This document shows positions 13,801 to 28,800 of a stretch of 64,000 nucleotides of DNA, in pieces (within the stretch, counting starts at the first letter, position 1; each line of letters opens with the position of its first letter). Made by a program: the position numbers and the translations under genes. The notes beneath the pieces were generated by a model that was not told the origin of the DNA, made no database searches, and saw only the letters and a program-made list of their open reading frames with translations. The stretch lies in contig NC_073354.2 of NCBI RefSeq assembly GCF_027580225.2, positions 5,742,001-5,806,000 on the forward strand. Reading direction: 5' to 3'. This stretch comes from Misgurnus anguillicaudatus. Taxonomy: Eukaryota > Chordata > Actinopteri > Cypriniformes > Cobitidae.

Positions 13801-16800
13801 CCTCATTAGAATGCATTTGTTTTGAGCAAAGCAGGAGGTAAAGCACTCTCTTAACACTGGAACCCATCGTAATGTTAAGTCTGTTTTTTTATTTAGTCGT
13901 ATGTAGCCCTCTCACATGCCTATGATATTGCTTAGTTGATCTGTTGCGTGTGCACCGTAGATATTCACTAGCCCTGCTGCGCGCATTAAAAGGTTTTAAC
14001 CAAGGCAGATGAAGATGAGTGCTTGCACAGTTGACGTCTCTCCTTTTGAAACGCGCTCTGGCGCGAATACGCTCAAACTGCGTGTAAGCTAAGCTTTGTT
14101 TATACTCGCGCTTTGGTCCGCAACGCAATCACGCGGATCGCGCGTGCGTCTCACCAAACAGACGAGGCGTTTATAGTTGACGCGCTAAGCTCTCACTCAT
14201 TTTCCCCCGGCACTCATCTTTCCCCTTAATTTGAGACCGGCTTTTATTTGAGACCGGCCTTTATTTGTCCGCGATGACCACGCCCCCGGCCACTATCAGA
14301 GGCCCGGCTTTTATTTGAATAGCGGCTTTTATTTAAGGAATTACAGTATACATTTCAAAGGATTCACCCATTCCACGGAATTCACACAATACTTTCTTGG
14401 CAAGCTTATGGTCCTCTATTTATAATGCTAATATCACCTATATCCCACCCCACATTCCAGAACAATATCACCTGACCCTCGTGCAGCAAACGGATATTTT
14501 GGCAAACAAAGCACGGACAAGAAAACAGGACCAGCTAAGAATATTTGATAAACAATAAGATACAGATAGTTTCAAATATTGCCACATAAATACTTTCAAA
14601 CTCTTAAATAAATAATTTATTTTCTATAAACATATTTAACTCTTTCACCGCCAGGGTTTTTTAAAAAAGTTGCCAGCCAGCGCCAGCGTTTTTCATGATT
14701 TTCACAAAATGTTCTTCTTCAAATATATAAACATACAATATATCAAATGAAAGAACAGACCCTCTGCTTTCAAACAAAAAAAAACGTTTCATCCTACCTT
14801 CAGTAGTTCTTTTGTAATCAGCTTTTGAATATGGGTAGGTTTCTGCAAAAACACCACATTTTGAGCAAAAAGCTGAGATAATTCCATTTTTGTGATGGAC
14901 TTTTCATAGAGATCCCATTCAGAGCGATCTTTAAAACAGACACGGACATGCAGCAGCTTGGTTCCGCAACAGGTTTAAAAAGTCGCGGAAGGGGGCCACC
15001 TAGTGGATAATAGCGGTATTGCGGAAATACTCTTCATTGGCACGGCAGCGTTTTCTCTTGATTGACGAGATATCTCGTCAATGGCGGGGAAAGAGTTAAT
15101 AATCTTAAAACTTAGATTAAAACTCAAAATAGTATCAAAGACATTTAACATCAATATTATATTGTTGCTACAAAAATGATTAAAAAAGTAAATTTTTAAC
15201 AGTTTAGAAGTACAGCAAATCCATGTAATGTGCAAGGTGCACAGGTAAATTTTGCTACCCTACAGACCTAACGTTGTAAAATTGCAACATTGACATAACC
15301 TCAAAATCTAATATAATCAAAAACATTCAGCTATATCTTAAAATCGACATGATCTAGACACATAACTAATCACAGAAAAAAATATTTTAGGCATTTTACT
15401 TACGTGATTGTTGGTTTATTTAATCCAGTCAAAAAAGTTATGTTCTTCTAGGCAGGTTTGCAGGTTTTGTAAGTTCACGGCCAGGAAAGCAAACCTATTT
15501 ACAAAGTCTACCATTCAAAATCATCGCATGGTTAAACATTAGGACTTTTTAGTTATGTAAATGTGGTTTTAAAGAGAAAAAAACATGTACAGTTATACTT
15601 TATTAGATTTAAACTGATGTTGTAATATTACAACCGAGGGTTTTACAGGGTTAAACTAACTTATGTATTGGACAGAAAGTTTAACTCGCATTGTGAATGC
15701 GCACCATCATACGTAAAATCTGCCAATTCCGGTCTCTAGCATCTGTAGTTTTGTGGATATTGTTATGGTTCTGGACCCACGGCATACTTTGTAAAACCAA
15801 AGAGAGTCAAAGCCGTCCAGTTTGCAGATGTGTAACTTAAGTGAGAACGGATCAATGGCAGTTAATAAAGGTCAAACGCACGTACGGGTCAGCTTGGAGC
15901 GAGCGTGCTGAGTTAATGAACCTTTATTTGTGTTTATTGCTCCATACATCTCTCTTCACTAACCAACCACACTTTCATTAACATCTCTCTCTCTTTCTCT
16001 CTCTTTCAGATACGGTGCAGGAGCGGGACGGTCTTGAGGGCTCTGTGGCGCCTGCTTTGAAAGAGTCGAGAGATAAGGCAGAGCGAGACAGAAAGGTAAG
16101 CGTGATGAATGTGTAGCCATGCTATCAGAGATTTAGGAGGTGCGAGCTGCTAGTGTTGAGAGATCGGCTGGTGTGATTTGGATTACCGTGTTAGTTATGA
16201 GGTCACGTGAAGGGCGAACCATGCACCACTGAATTCCAGAGCTCCTAATGCACGCTTGCCATCCATAGATTTGGTTTCCATTAGTTGGATTTATATGTAT
16301 TAAATTAGCTTTTTTAGCTAGAGTAAAATGATGGTTCATGTGATCCTGGAAGTGTTTCTGTGATTCACTTTCTTGTTTTCTAAGTTGTCACGGTTGGAAA
16401 GTTTGCTGTAACAGACCAGCATATGGTGATGTAGACTGTTAATCCAGGCTTACATTCAGATGCACGCAAGAGAAAGCAACAGAGAGATTAGGATCTACCT
16501 GCAGCTGACAGAATGCTTGGAGTTAATGTGTAATATACTGTAGTGTTGTAGATGTATAGAGGAGAGGTCAGAGGTCATGTGTTGGGTGCAGGGTCAGAAC
16601 AGTGCAGGTGAGGATGATGAGGAATATATTTTCCTCTTCTCTCTGTCGTCAGTCCGTCAGACGATGAAGAACACACTGGCGAAGCTGCTGGATGACATGA
16701 AATCGTGTTTGGCATGTGAATGCGTCTCACTGGTACTGAAAACATTTCTCAGTCTTTATATAGTAATGGTGTGCTTGGATATTTTGGTAGCACTTTGTTA

Positions 16801-19800
16801 TACATTTTATTATTACTATAGACATGTTCTTTGTAACCGATGTAGCAGATTTTTGATTTAATGACATCCAGATGTCTACAAATCAGCATATACTGTATGT
16901 GAAAGTAAGGAATGAGAAGACTATATTGCTAAATTGTGAATACATCATGGCTCAAAGGTTAAAATGGGCATAAACTTGTAAATGTTGAATTATTTGGTGT
17001 TGAATTATTTATTTTTCACAGCATTTGAATAATATGTAATTTTGGCTCTCTTTGAATAATATGTAAAGTGTTGCCTATATAGTTATATAACCTGTAGTTA
17101 TGCCTTACTGGAGGACATTATATGCATACAGGACCATTTTAACCCATTTGATTGTTCCAGTGGTCTGTAATTATAGCGTGGACCTTGAAATGATCTAACA
17201 GTATAATGTTTTATAACATGCTAAACATGTTCACCCTGAAAAACATGCACATACTCACAGTGTAACCTATTTCTAATGTACAACATTTTCAACTGCACTT
17301 TACTACGATTATATATAAAATCAAAGCACTCTAGACAGTAATGCAATAAGAAAAGAGCAAATGTTTTCTGTAATACATTTTTCCATGTGTTGAGAGCAGC
17401 TCTGCAGAGGGATTTATCAGTTTGTCAGCACTTTATTACACTCTGACAGCACAGATTATAATGACAAATGACTCGAGTTTTCACCGTTGACACGTGTGTT
17501 TTATGCAGGGTGCTGAGGTCGAACCATGTGCGCTCTGAAGATAAACCATACTGGATTTCTGTAGTGTACATTTAGCATATAGACCTGAGACACAGCTGGC
17601 TCCTGATCCTCACGGCTCAGATGTTTTATCCAGCAGCAGTGTGTTGATTTATTTAACCAATTTATTTACATTGATGCATTTGGCATAACCCGAAGCGCTT
17701 TCAATGCAATTCAGAAGAGGTCGGTGATACAGAGAAGGAATAAAGGGTAATGCAAATAGGAATTGGGAGATGGTCTTACTGAGGATTTGTGCACCATGAG
17801 AGAGGATCTTATATTTATTCTGATGTTATGTCAAACTTTTATGATCTCTGTCATCTCTTTGAACACAAAAGATGTTTTGAAAAATCTTTATGCTGCTGCA
17901 TGCAATAAACTTTACCCTGACTCGGTTTACTAAATGCTTTGATTGTATACAAAAATGAGCAGCATGCAAATTCTGTAAAATGCACATTTATAAACAAATT
18001 GAATAAAACTACAGGTGTCTTTTCCAATTTCTCATGTAGAACCCAGAGACGACGTGTAACCTCTACCAGACGTTCCCTGAGGGATCCAGCCTTGTGCCGG
18101 AGAACCAGAGGAACCCTTACTCCAGCCATGCCAGATCCTCTCCCCGTCACATGTCTGTCACAGAGAGGTTACGGATGGTTATTCAAGAGCTGGTGGACAC
18201 AGAGAAATCCTATGTGAAGGTATTGAGTTGTGGTCTTTTTATGAGCATACACAATATGAGCATGTGTTCATTTGAGATAAAACTAAGTATGTTATTTGTC
18301 TCGTTGTTTAGGACCTCGGATCTCTGTTTGATATCTACCTGAATCCTTTACAAGGAGAAACATTCCTCAGTCATGATGAGGTCAGTTTTGGGGTTCAAAA
18401 TTATTTCAAGAAGTTAATGAAAGTAGTAGAAGAATCATTGTTGTTATATCATATAGGAGCGGTTTCCCAGACAGGACTTAAGCCTAGTCTCAGTCTAACT
18501 TAAATGTTAGTGTTGTCTTGATCAAAAACAACTTGCTCTGACATATCTTAAAATATATCAATGCGATTGTTTTGTCTCAAGATGCACACCAGTAATGTTT
18601 ATTAATAAATTATGCTTTTAAAAATTACTTAAATGTCTTAATTTAACTAAGGCCTAGTCCTGGTTTAAAATAATCCCTGTCCGGGAAACTGCCTCATTAG
18701 GTTAGGGTAATGTGAAGCAAGTAAAGTTGCTTCTCACAAATTTAAAGTTTCTAAAACATTTTGGTGTTTTAATAAAATGTATTCTTTTGTTCACCAAGAT
18801 TTAATGCATGAAAATAGTTTTATATTTTTATTTATTTAAAAATACAGCTTTTCCACTTTAACTCTTTCGCTGCCAGCTTTTTTTTAAACTTGTCAGCCAG
18901 TGGCAGCATTTTTGATGGTTTTAGCAAAAGTAGAACGTCTTCCAGAAAATGTTCTTCTTTAAATATATAAACATACAATATATCAAATGAAAAAACAGAC
19001 CCTCTGTTTTTAAACAAAAAAAGTTTCATCCTACCTTAATTTGTTCTCTTTTATCACCTCTCAAATATGGGTAGGTTTCTTCAAAAATACAATATTTTGA
19101 GCAAAAAGCTGAAATAATTGCTTTATTGTAAAGGACTTTTGTTAAAGATCAGATTCCGAGTGATGATCAAAACATACACCGGGTTTTACTGTTTTTGGAT
19201 CAGTGGATGCATCTGTGTTTTATAAGTTGGGTAAGAGCACCACCTAGTGGATAATAGCGGAAATACAGATTCCCGTAAAAACTTGTCATTAGCAAAGAAG
19301 CGTTTTCTCTTAATTTACAAGATAACTCTGCACTAGCTGTGTTTCCATTACCCTTCAAATTGCGCAAATTGACATTGCGCATTGAAAATACGACCAATTT
19401 TGCAAAAACTCCCATATATTGCCAAAAAGTGTTTACGCTCGCATTAGGTGATTTTTTAGGCAACTCGGAAAAGGTGTATTTTGCAAAACTGTAATGCATT
19501 TTCAGGCCACCTGATGCAAGTAAGTCACATAATCATTGATGTGATGTTTGGAATGACTTAACGCGAGAGGATATCATTGATTAATGGAAACGCCATCATT
19601 TCGCAATAGTCTCTTGTAGAAATTTAGAACATAACGCTAAAGTTTTGTGCAAATCTATAATGGAAACACAGCTAATGGCGGGAAAAGAGTTAATGCAAAA
19701 GCCATATTTTTAGAAGGCATCAGCCCAGTCTTTTAAGAATTTGAGCAATATCCTTGTCAACTAATATTACATTATATTTTTAAAAAATAAATTAAATTTT

Positions 19801-22800
19801 ATATTAAAAAGTTATGCATTGTATTAGTTAAAAGTTATGGGAACCTTGCATGTAGTAAATAAAGTTGATGTTTTTGCACATCATGTGTGTAATAGCAGTG
19901 GTCTTCCTGTAGATGGAGTCTCTGTTTGGCAGTCTGCCAGAGATGCTGGACTTTCAGAAAGTTTTTCTTCAAACTCTTGAAGAAAGGACAACTTTCTCTC
20001 CGGACTACCATACGCTGGAGACCCCAGAGAACCTCAAGGTGAGAATTACAAAAACACTGGATGACCATAGCACTTTTCTCATTGAAAACCCTGTATATGC
20101 AACATGCAACTCTTCTTGTAGTTCTGTTCACTTTTTTCATGTAGTCGTGAGTGAATAGAGGCTTTTATTGAAATAAGTGTATTTGTAAATAGTCTTATAA
20201 CTCATTTTGAGTCTTTCTCTTTCAATCTCACAGAAACTTCTCTTCTCTCTGAGTGGATCGTTCTTAAACTACGCAGATCACTTTAAGCTTTACAGCGGCT
20301 TCTGTGCCAACCACATTAAGGTGCAGAAGGTTCTTGAGCGAGGTAAAATAATTGCAATCTCATTCCACATTTCTCATGCCATTTTTAAGATCACGTCTGG
20401 TGTATTTCATCATTTAAATTTCTTTATATAAAGCGAAAACAGACCGGGCATTTAAGGAGTTCCTGGAGGCGAGGAATCCCACCAAACAGCACTCGTCCAC
20501 GCTGGAGTCGTACCTTATCAAACCTGTACAGAGGGTTTTGAAGTACCCGCTGCTGCTGAGGGAACTCGTGTCTCTTACTAACCCTGACAGCGATGAACAC
20601 AACCGCCTCATTGGTACGTGAACTCATCACCTCACCATCCTATCAAACCCGTGTGACTTTTCTTTCTCTCATACATAACAAAGCAGGGCTTGATAATAAG
20701 GATAGCCTGATGGCCAGCGTGACAGAACTGGGCCAGTGAGGCACCATCACGAGAGCTTATCATTTGCACGTTTTAAACATTTAAGCAAAGACGAGAAAGA
20801 AATGCACTAGAGATGCGTCAATGCACTACTCATGCGCTATTTAAGAAGTGTTGTGTGCGCGCATATCCGAAGTCTCGCAGAGAAAGAGACATATATCAAG
20901 GTGTGGTATAGTGACCCCAAAGCACACAAATTGCTCTCGCCGTATTTTTATGCCGAACATACATCTTCTGTCTTGTCCTGCAAACAAGCATACTGTGCCA
21001 TATTTAAAGAATGATCATGTGATTTTGTCAGGTGACCTGTAAATGGAAAAAAAGGGGTTCCATTGCAGTATTGCGATAAATTCCTTTTTCAAATTACTTG
21101 AAAAACCGCCTCACTTCCTTTTCACAATATATGGGAGCTTATGCAAAATTGCCATGTTTACACATCACATTTTGTTATCACATGCCCCCCAAAAATGTGC
21201 CTTACTGAGCTGTACTGTGCAGTGAAAAGTGTCATAAGTGAAATACCAAATGGATAATGCTATTTAAATATACCAGTTTTGTAACTAAAGTATATTCTGT
21301 TTTTTACATGTACGCGAACCTATACGCATAGTCGAACGCACAGAATTGCAGCGTATAGTTTATTTGATTCGTGCGTGTACACAGATGTTTGATGTACAAA
21401 ATGCAATGCATCTCCTCGACTACATACTGCATTGTCCTGTAGGTGCATGCATGACCTACGCGTACAATGTATGCCGGGTTTCAAAAATCTGGTGGTGCGT
21501 GGTGGTAAACACAATTACAAATGAACCATTTGAAATTTGGCAAATATTGTCCATCCATGGAAACGAAATCCAAATGATTTGCATTTGAAGTCACAGTTTT
21601 TCCATCCACAAATAGAAAACGCAAATACAATTCACAATTATTCTGAAAAAACATTCATACATACAGGTTTGGAAAAAATCGACGGTTAAAAGTTTTAGGT
21701 GGGTTGTCCAGTTCAGTTACTGTGCCCTAATTACAGAAAAGAAGTTTAGTCACCTCTAGCTTTTAATCCGTGTTAGGGTGACAGATTATGTCTAAGTCAT
21801 TTATTGGCTTGACCTGAACTGTATTGTTTTGTTGTCTGTGTACAGAGGCTTTAAAGGCTATGGAGAAGGTGGCCCTTCACATTAATGAAATGCAGAAGAT
21901 CTATGAGGACTACGGCACAGTGTTTGACCAGCTGGTGGCAGAGCAGAGCGGCGCTGACAAAGAGGTGCGCACAATAAAAAAATCATTCATTTATCTAAAA
22001 AGCCCTATTGTACGGAAGAGGATTATAGGGCCACTGGTGAAAAAAATATTTGAATTCTGACTTTAATCTGAGATTAAAGTCAGAATTCTGAGATTAAGGT
22101 CGGAGTTCCGAGATTAAAGTCAGACTTCTGAGATTAAAGTCAGAATTCTGAGATTAAAGTCAGAATTCCGAGATTAAAGGCAGAATTCTGAGATTAAAGG
22201 CAGAATTCTGAGATTACTCAGATTAAAGTCAGAATTCTGAGATTAGTCAGAATTCTGAGATTAAAGTCAGAATTCTGAGATTAAAGTCAGAATTCTGAGA
22301 TAGTCAAAATTCTGAGATTAAAGTCAGAATTCTGAGATTAGTCAGAATTCCGAGATTAAAGTCAGAATTCTGAGATTAGTCAAAATTCTGAGATTAAAGT
22401 CAGAATTCTGAGATTAAAGTCAGAATTCTGAGATTAAAGTCAGAATTCTGAGATTAGTCAGATTAAAGTCAGAATTCTGAGATTAAAGTCAGAATTCTGA
22501 GATTAAAGTCAGAATTCTGAGATACGTCAGATTAAAGTCAGAATTCTGAGATTAGTCAGAATTCTGAGATTAAAGTCAGAATTCTGAGATTAAAGTCAGA
22601 ATTCTGAGATTAAAGTCAGAATTCTGAGATAGTCAAAATTCTGAGATTAAAGTCAGAATTCTGAGATTAAAGTCAGAATTCTGAGATTAGTCAGAATTCT
22701 GAGATTAGTCAGAATTCTGAGATTAAAGTCAGAATTCTGAGATTAGTCAAAATTCTGAGATTAAAGTCAGAATTCTGAGATTAAAGTCAGAATTCTGAGA

Positions 22801-25800
22801 TTAAAGTCAGAATTCTGAGATTAGTCAGATTAAAGTCAGAATTCTGAGATTAAAGTCAGAATTCTGAGATTAAAGTCAGAATTCTGAGATTAGTCAGATT
22901 AAAGTCAGAATTCTGAGATTAGTCAGAATTCTGAGATTAAAGTCAGAATTCTGAGATTAAAGTCAGAATTCTGAGATTAAAGTCAGAATTCTGAGATTAA
23001 AGTCAGAATTCTGAGATTAAAGTCAGAATTCTGAGAATAAAGTCAGAATTCAAATATTTTTTTCACCAGTGGCCCTAATCCTCTTCCGTACTATTGTAAT
23101 GTTATTGAAGGTTTTATTTATGTAAAATGTCACAATTTTGTTTATAATCAAAGTGGATGTGGGAAAGAAAAAAGATTTAGAGTTTGTAGATAGACATTGT
23201 ACATAAATTTCCAATGCAAAAGATTTGATATCCAACAAGTAATTGCATACATTCTATATTCAAATAGCTCAATGGTATAGCATTGCATTAGCAGTGCAAA
23301 AGGTCATAAGTTTGAACCCAGGGAACATACATATTAATAAAAATGCTAGTTGCTTTGGATAAAAGCGTCTGCTAAATGCATAAATGTACTTTTTGTGTGT
23401 CAGGTGACAGAGATCTCTATGGGAGAGTTCATCATTCACAGCTCGGCCCGCTGGTTAAATCCTCTGCCCTCTCTGGGCCGTATGAGAAAAGCACCAGAAC
23501 TGACCCTCTTCTGTAAGTCACAGATTATTCAACTACACTGAAACCTTACATTAATACTACAGTAGTGTGTTTTAATAATGTCTTTCTGTTCTTCCAGTGT
23601 TTAAGAGAGCTCTCATTCTGGTTTATCGGGAGAGCAGCAAACTAAAGAAGCGAATTGTGAGTATTTCCTGGGAAACACTTTAATGTTTGATGTTTTCATG
23701 TTTGCGTGTGTTGATTGATAAGGAATTTCTGTTTTTATCCAGACTGCGTCAAGGCCTGGCGATCTGGATCCTTTTAAATTTCGCTGGCTCGTTCCTGTAT
23801 CATCCCTACAGGTCCGACCCGGTAACACAGCAGGTTAGTGCGATTGTGATCTTCTTAAAGTAAAGTAAGACATATCTGACATATTTATTTAAAATACATT
23901 TGTGGCCAAGAAAAATACGACATCCCTTATATAAAAATCAAGCCCCTTAAAGTCTCTTCTCTTGTGTATCTCAGGATCAGAGAATCCTTGTGTTTGGGAA
24001 GTTGTTCACACTAAATCTGAATTGGAGGGAAGACCAGAGATGCTGTTTCAGCTCAAAAGCAGGTAAAATATTTTATAGCATTTAAACAAAGCTAATTCAT
24101 GATTTTCCATGAACGCATACATGATTATAAACAAATAATTCACATCACATTGTTTGGTAACTTACCCTAGTGAAGTATATTACATGGATTTCAATTCAGT
24201 TTTGGATAAAAAGCAATTAATATTGTTAATATTCCTTTTTGACCCAATGCTGCATTGAAAATAACCCAGCATTTTATAAAGTGACCATTAGTACTACCCC
24301 CCTAGAAATTTTACGTTCCCATAACGTTCTCAGAACGACCCCGCTGGTGTTAAGGACGTTGCCCAGTAAAGTTCCCAGAACGTTATGAGACGGACTTGTT
24401 GTGGAGTTCCCTAAAGGGTTGGAGGACGTTATTTGGCAGACCTCCACGGAACATTCAGGACGTTCTGGAAATGTTAAGGGGACCATAGTTTATGTACACT
24501 TTACGTTCCCATAATGTTCTTAGAACGACCCCGCTGGTGTTAAGGACGTTGCCCAGTAAAGTTCCCAAAACGTTATGAGACGGACGTTTTGTGGAGTTCC
24601 CTAAAGGGTTGGAGGACGTTATTTGGCAGACCTCCACGGAACATTCAGGACGTTCTGGAAATGTTAAGGGAACCATAGTTTATGTACACTTTACGTTCCC
24701 ATAATGTTCTTAGAACGACCCTCCTGGTGTTAAGGACATTGCCCAGTAAAGTTCCCAGAACGTTATGAGACGGACGTGTTGTGGAGTCCCCTAAAGGGTT
24801 GGAGGACGTTATTTGGCAGACCTCCACAGAACATTCAGGACGTTCTGGAAATGTTAAGGGAACCATAGTTTATGTACACTTTACGTTCCCATAATGTTCT
24901 TAGAACGACCCCCCTGGTGTTAAGGACATTGCCCAGTAAAGTTCCCAGAACGTTCAGAGACTGACGTGATGTGGAGTTCTTTAAAAGGTTGAAGGACGTT
25001 ATTTGGCAGACCTTCACGGAACATTTAGGACGTTCTGGAAATGTTAAGGGAACCATATTTTATGTAGAAATTTTATGTTCCTAGAACGACCCCGCTGGTG
25101 TTAAGGACATTGTCTAGTAAAGTTCCCAGAACATTTGAGACTCACCCACAACTTATCCAGAACCCCCAGAACAATACTGTGAAATTGATATGGTTGGTGT
25201 GGTGGAGGATAAAGGAGGAGATGGAGATCATGATGAATCCAAAATGATAATCTTTAATTAATATAAAACAAGGAACATGGAAACTGGTAAACAGCAAAAC
25301 ACACAACACATCACTATAAACAAGAACTGACCTAGACAAAGGGAAAAGCAGGGTATTTAGACAATGGTGTGATGAGGGGGATGACTGTCAGGTGAGGATA
25401 ATAACAAACACAGTTCAGGTGAGAGAATGAAAAGGATTATGGGAAATGATGTCCAAATGAATGATGAATGGGGAAACATTGAGAAACAAGCAGGAACAAA
25501 TTGGGACTGTGACAAAAATGTATCATTGAGAAACACAGAAAATAACTGAAGTGAGATTACAGGAAAAACAAATAGAAGGTCAAAATCTGGCAAATTAACA
25601 GAAGGATAATAAAAAACAAAAACAAATAAATAGCCAAAAAATACAAGAATAACATAAAAGCTAACAAAAACCCACATTAATTAAATTGTTTTAAACAATA
25701 AAGATGCAATTAAAACAAAACATTTACATTTGGAGTGCATAAAATGTAACAGATTTCAATATACAACAACTGGTTAAATAAAATAAAAAATAGCCCACAA

Positions 25801-28800
25801 AATATTAAATTTATGTTTACAGATGTGCAAATGTGTATTAGATATATAAATCTATACATTCAAATCGAGATGTGAAAAAAATATGTTGGAAGATTTCAGA
25901 CTTCCAGAAAGATTTTCAAATTACCAACTTAAAGAAAAAAGCAATTACAAACTACAAAAATGTTAAGCTCCAAAACTTCTTGGTCAAGTATTTTTTATTG
26001 CCTGCTTCATTATTTGCTAGGGGTGTAACGGTACGCAAAAATCACGGTTCGGTGCGAACCCCGGTTTTGAAGCCACGGTTCGGTTCATTTTCGGTACAGT
26101 AAGGGAGAAATGCAAACATTAAACTGCAGGTTGTTTATTACTATAAACTTTTTTTTACAATTTGTTTACACTTTTTTAAACACTTTTTATTAAAATATAA
26201 CATATAAAATATATATAAAATGAAAAAATAATAAATAAAATACTACTGCAAAGTTCTTTTTTACATTATTTTATAACAGAAGGTAACTCTTTTCTTAACC
26301 TTCTCTTAAACTTTTTCTACTAAAACCTTGAACTAACAAATTCAATTCCTGAATACATTTATGAACTATTAGCCTACATTTTTGCCACCAAAAATTTTCT
26401 GTTTTGATTTATTTTGGATTGTTTAACTCACAGTATTGAATTGGCTATGTACCATCTCTGTATAAAAATAATATAACTGCTCTATGTGTAACTGCATAGC
26501 AAGCAACATGATGATATACTTATTATACACTCATTTTGAGATTAGTGAGTTGCATACCTAGCCATCTTTGATCTTTTGCATGTTTCTCCTAATCTTTGCT
26601 TGTGTCGTCAATGTAAGCTGTAACGAACCCCTCCGCAGCTGAGTGACAGCTGAGTAAGCCCGGGTTACAGCTCTTCTCTGTCCCGACCAGCTGATCGCAT
26701 TGTGACAATGATATGATTGACATGATGTGCAGATGAAAAATCTGATCACGCATTCCTTATTCTCGCTGTCACAGAAAGCGCGTCTCATGAATGCGTAGCA
26801 ACGAAAGACGCGCATCCTCTCACGCACTTTTGAAAGAACAAAGCAGCGCGTTGACACGCGTTTAACATGCGCTTTTAGATACGACACGTAAACGTTTACA
26901 TCAATAATCAAACGGATATACAACTAAGTAAATAAAAATCTTTCTGCGGTCCGAATTATGTTATATGTTTGACAGAAGACTTGCGCTGAACGCGGAGACT
27001 TCCGCCACTTAATATGTTCGTGCGGAAACGCACGTATTATGTTCCGCACAGGCGCACACAAAATGCTTTCGGTGCACGTGTGCACCGTGCCGAAAGCCCT
27101 GAACCGAAACGGTCCGGTTCGAATACACGTACCGTTACACCCCTATTATTTGCCATTATTCTTTACTACTTCAAACAATCCAAGCCCCAGTACCTGAAAC
27201 ATTTTTAAAACATGCTGTCACTTTTAAGCCAAAACACTTGTGCTTTTGTATCTAATACTAATATTAGGCAAATTAACCCATACAAGAAATTACCTCATAC
27301 AAAATTTAACAAATTCAATACATTCAATATTGTAATTTAAATCAAATTACACAAAGATAAATAATGAACATGACTCTTATGTTTTTAAATAATGTGTATT
27401 AAAGTTACACCTTCTTTACCCAGATTGCAGGAAGATACACTTCTTCAGGTTTGACAATGTGTGGTACATGACTTCTGCAAACAAAGCACAATAATGATTA
27501 CATTTTTTTTGTAAGACAAACGCTAATTTATGATTCTTAGGTATTAAATTCATTTACAAAAGTATTTCCAAAAAGTGTCGATTTTTTGTTTTGTACACAA
27601 ATCATTTGATCTTTGGTTGGCTTCTTTGTGGGCTGAGCATTAATTTATTTTGTAAAGATCGAACATCTTACAGATTTTTTTAACATCCTCTTTATGAAAA
27701 TTGTTTAGCTCACTGTAAGCCTGCATGTTTATCATTATACTTTAAATGGCAAATAAGAATATATAGCCTAACATAGAAATAAAAAACATCACAAAAGAAT
27801 AGCAAATAAACAGAAAAAACATTTATGTAACTCGCTGTAGAACAACGAGTAAAATTTATTTAAAAAGAAAAGTATCTTTACTTACCTTACAGTATTATAT
27901 AAAGACAAAACAAAGATCACGCATCGTCAAGTGTGGCAGTTTGAATTTCATGTGACTTCCGGGTCCTCTTGTAAGCTGTTGCATTATGGGAAAGGTAGTT
28001 CTTTTCATAAAGCAGATTGAACGCTATTGCTGTTAACTAACTACTGTTTCCAAGATGCATTGCAATCTACATCATTATATTCAGAGAGTACAACATAATA
28101 CATATTAGTATATTATTATTTACTAGTATTTTTTGTGCTTGTTAACACAATGTAATGTAAAGTCTTATTTAATTACTTTTTTTTCTGATGTACGATAGTG
28201 CAGACTGAATCACTCATTTATTTTTCTTCATTCTGAAATCATTTATTTATTACTTTGTTTGTATGGTCCACTGCACATTGACACATCCTTTGTATTAACT
28301 GCCTATAAAAATAAAATGCTCTAACTGTAATTTCATATTTTGTCCTCCTAGTGATATCAGGAACATTATTAAATGACCAACAGAGGACCATGTGAGAACA
28401 TTCTATTAATGTTCCAAATGTCCTCTTTGTAACGTTGCCATGTGACCACAGGATAACCAATATGGGACGTCCCCCTAAAGTCATATCAGGAACAATATTA
28501 TATGACCAACAGAGGACCATGTAGGATGGTTCTGTAAATGTTCCAAAAGTCCTTTCTGTAACGTTCTTATGTGACCACAGGATAACCAATATGGAACGTC
28601 ATCCTACAGTCATATCAGGAACGTTATGATACGACCAAAATAGTACCATGTCGGAATGTTCTGTTAATGTTCCAAATGTCCTTTCTGTAACGTTCTTATG
28701 TGACCACAGGATAACCAATAAGAAACGTCTTCCTACAGTCATATCAGGAACGTTATGATATAACCAAAATAGTACCATGTGGGAATGTTCTGTTCATGTC

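Noticed and set aside
22050..23052. CRISPR-like regular repeats
   Set aside because: The units are contiguous with no unique spacers, and the genome is eukaryotic. It is a minisatellite.
23262..23335. tRNA gene
   Set aside because: A and B box-like motifs are present, but the sequence is followed by a SINE tail and does not make a convincing cloverleaf.
24274..25056. Four similar minus-strand frames of about 70 residues, 190 bp apart
   Set aside because: They are the 190-bp array read in one frame. No domain, and each begins at the same repeat position.
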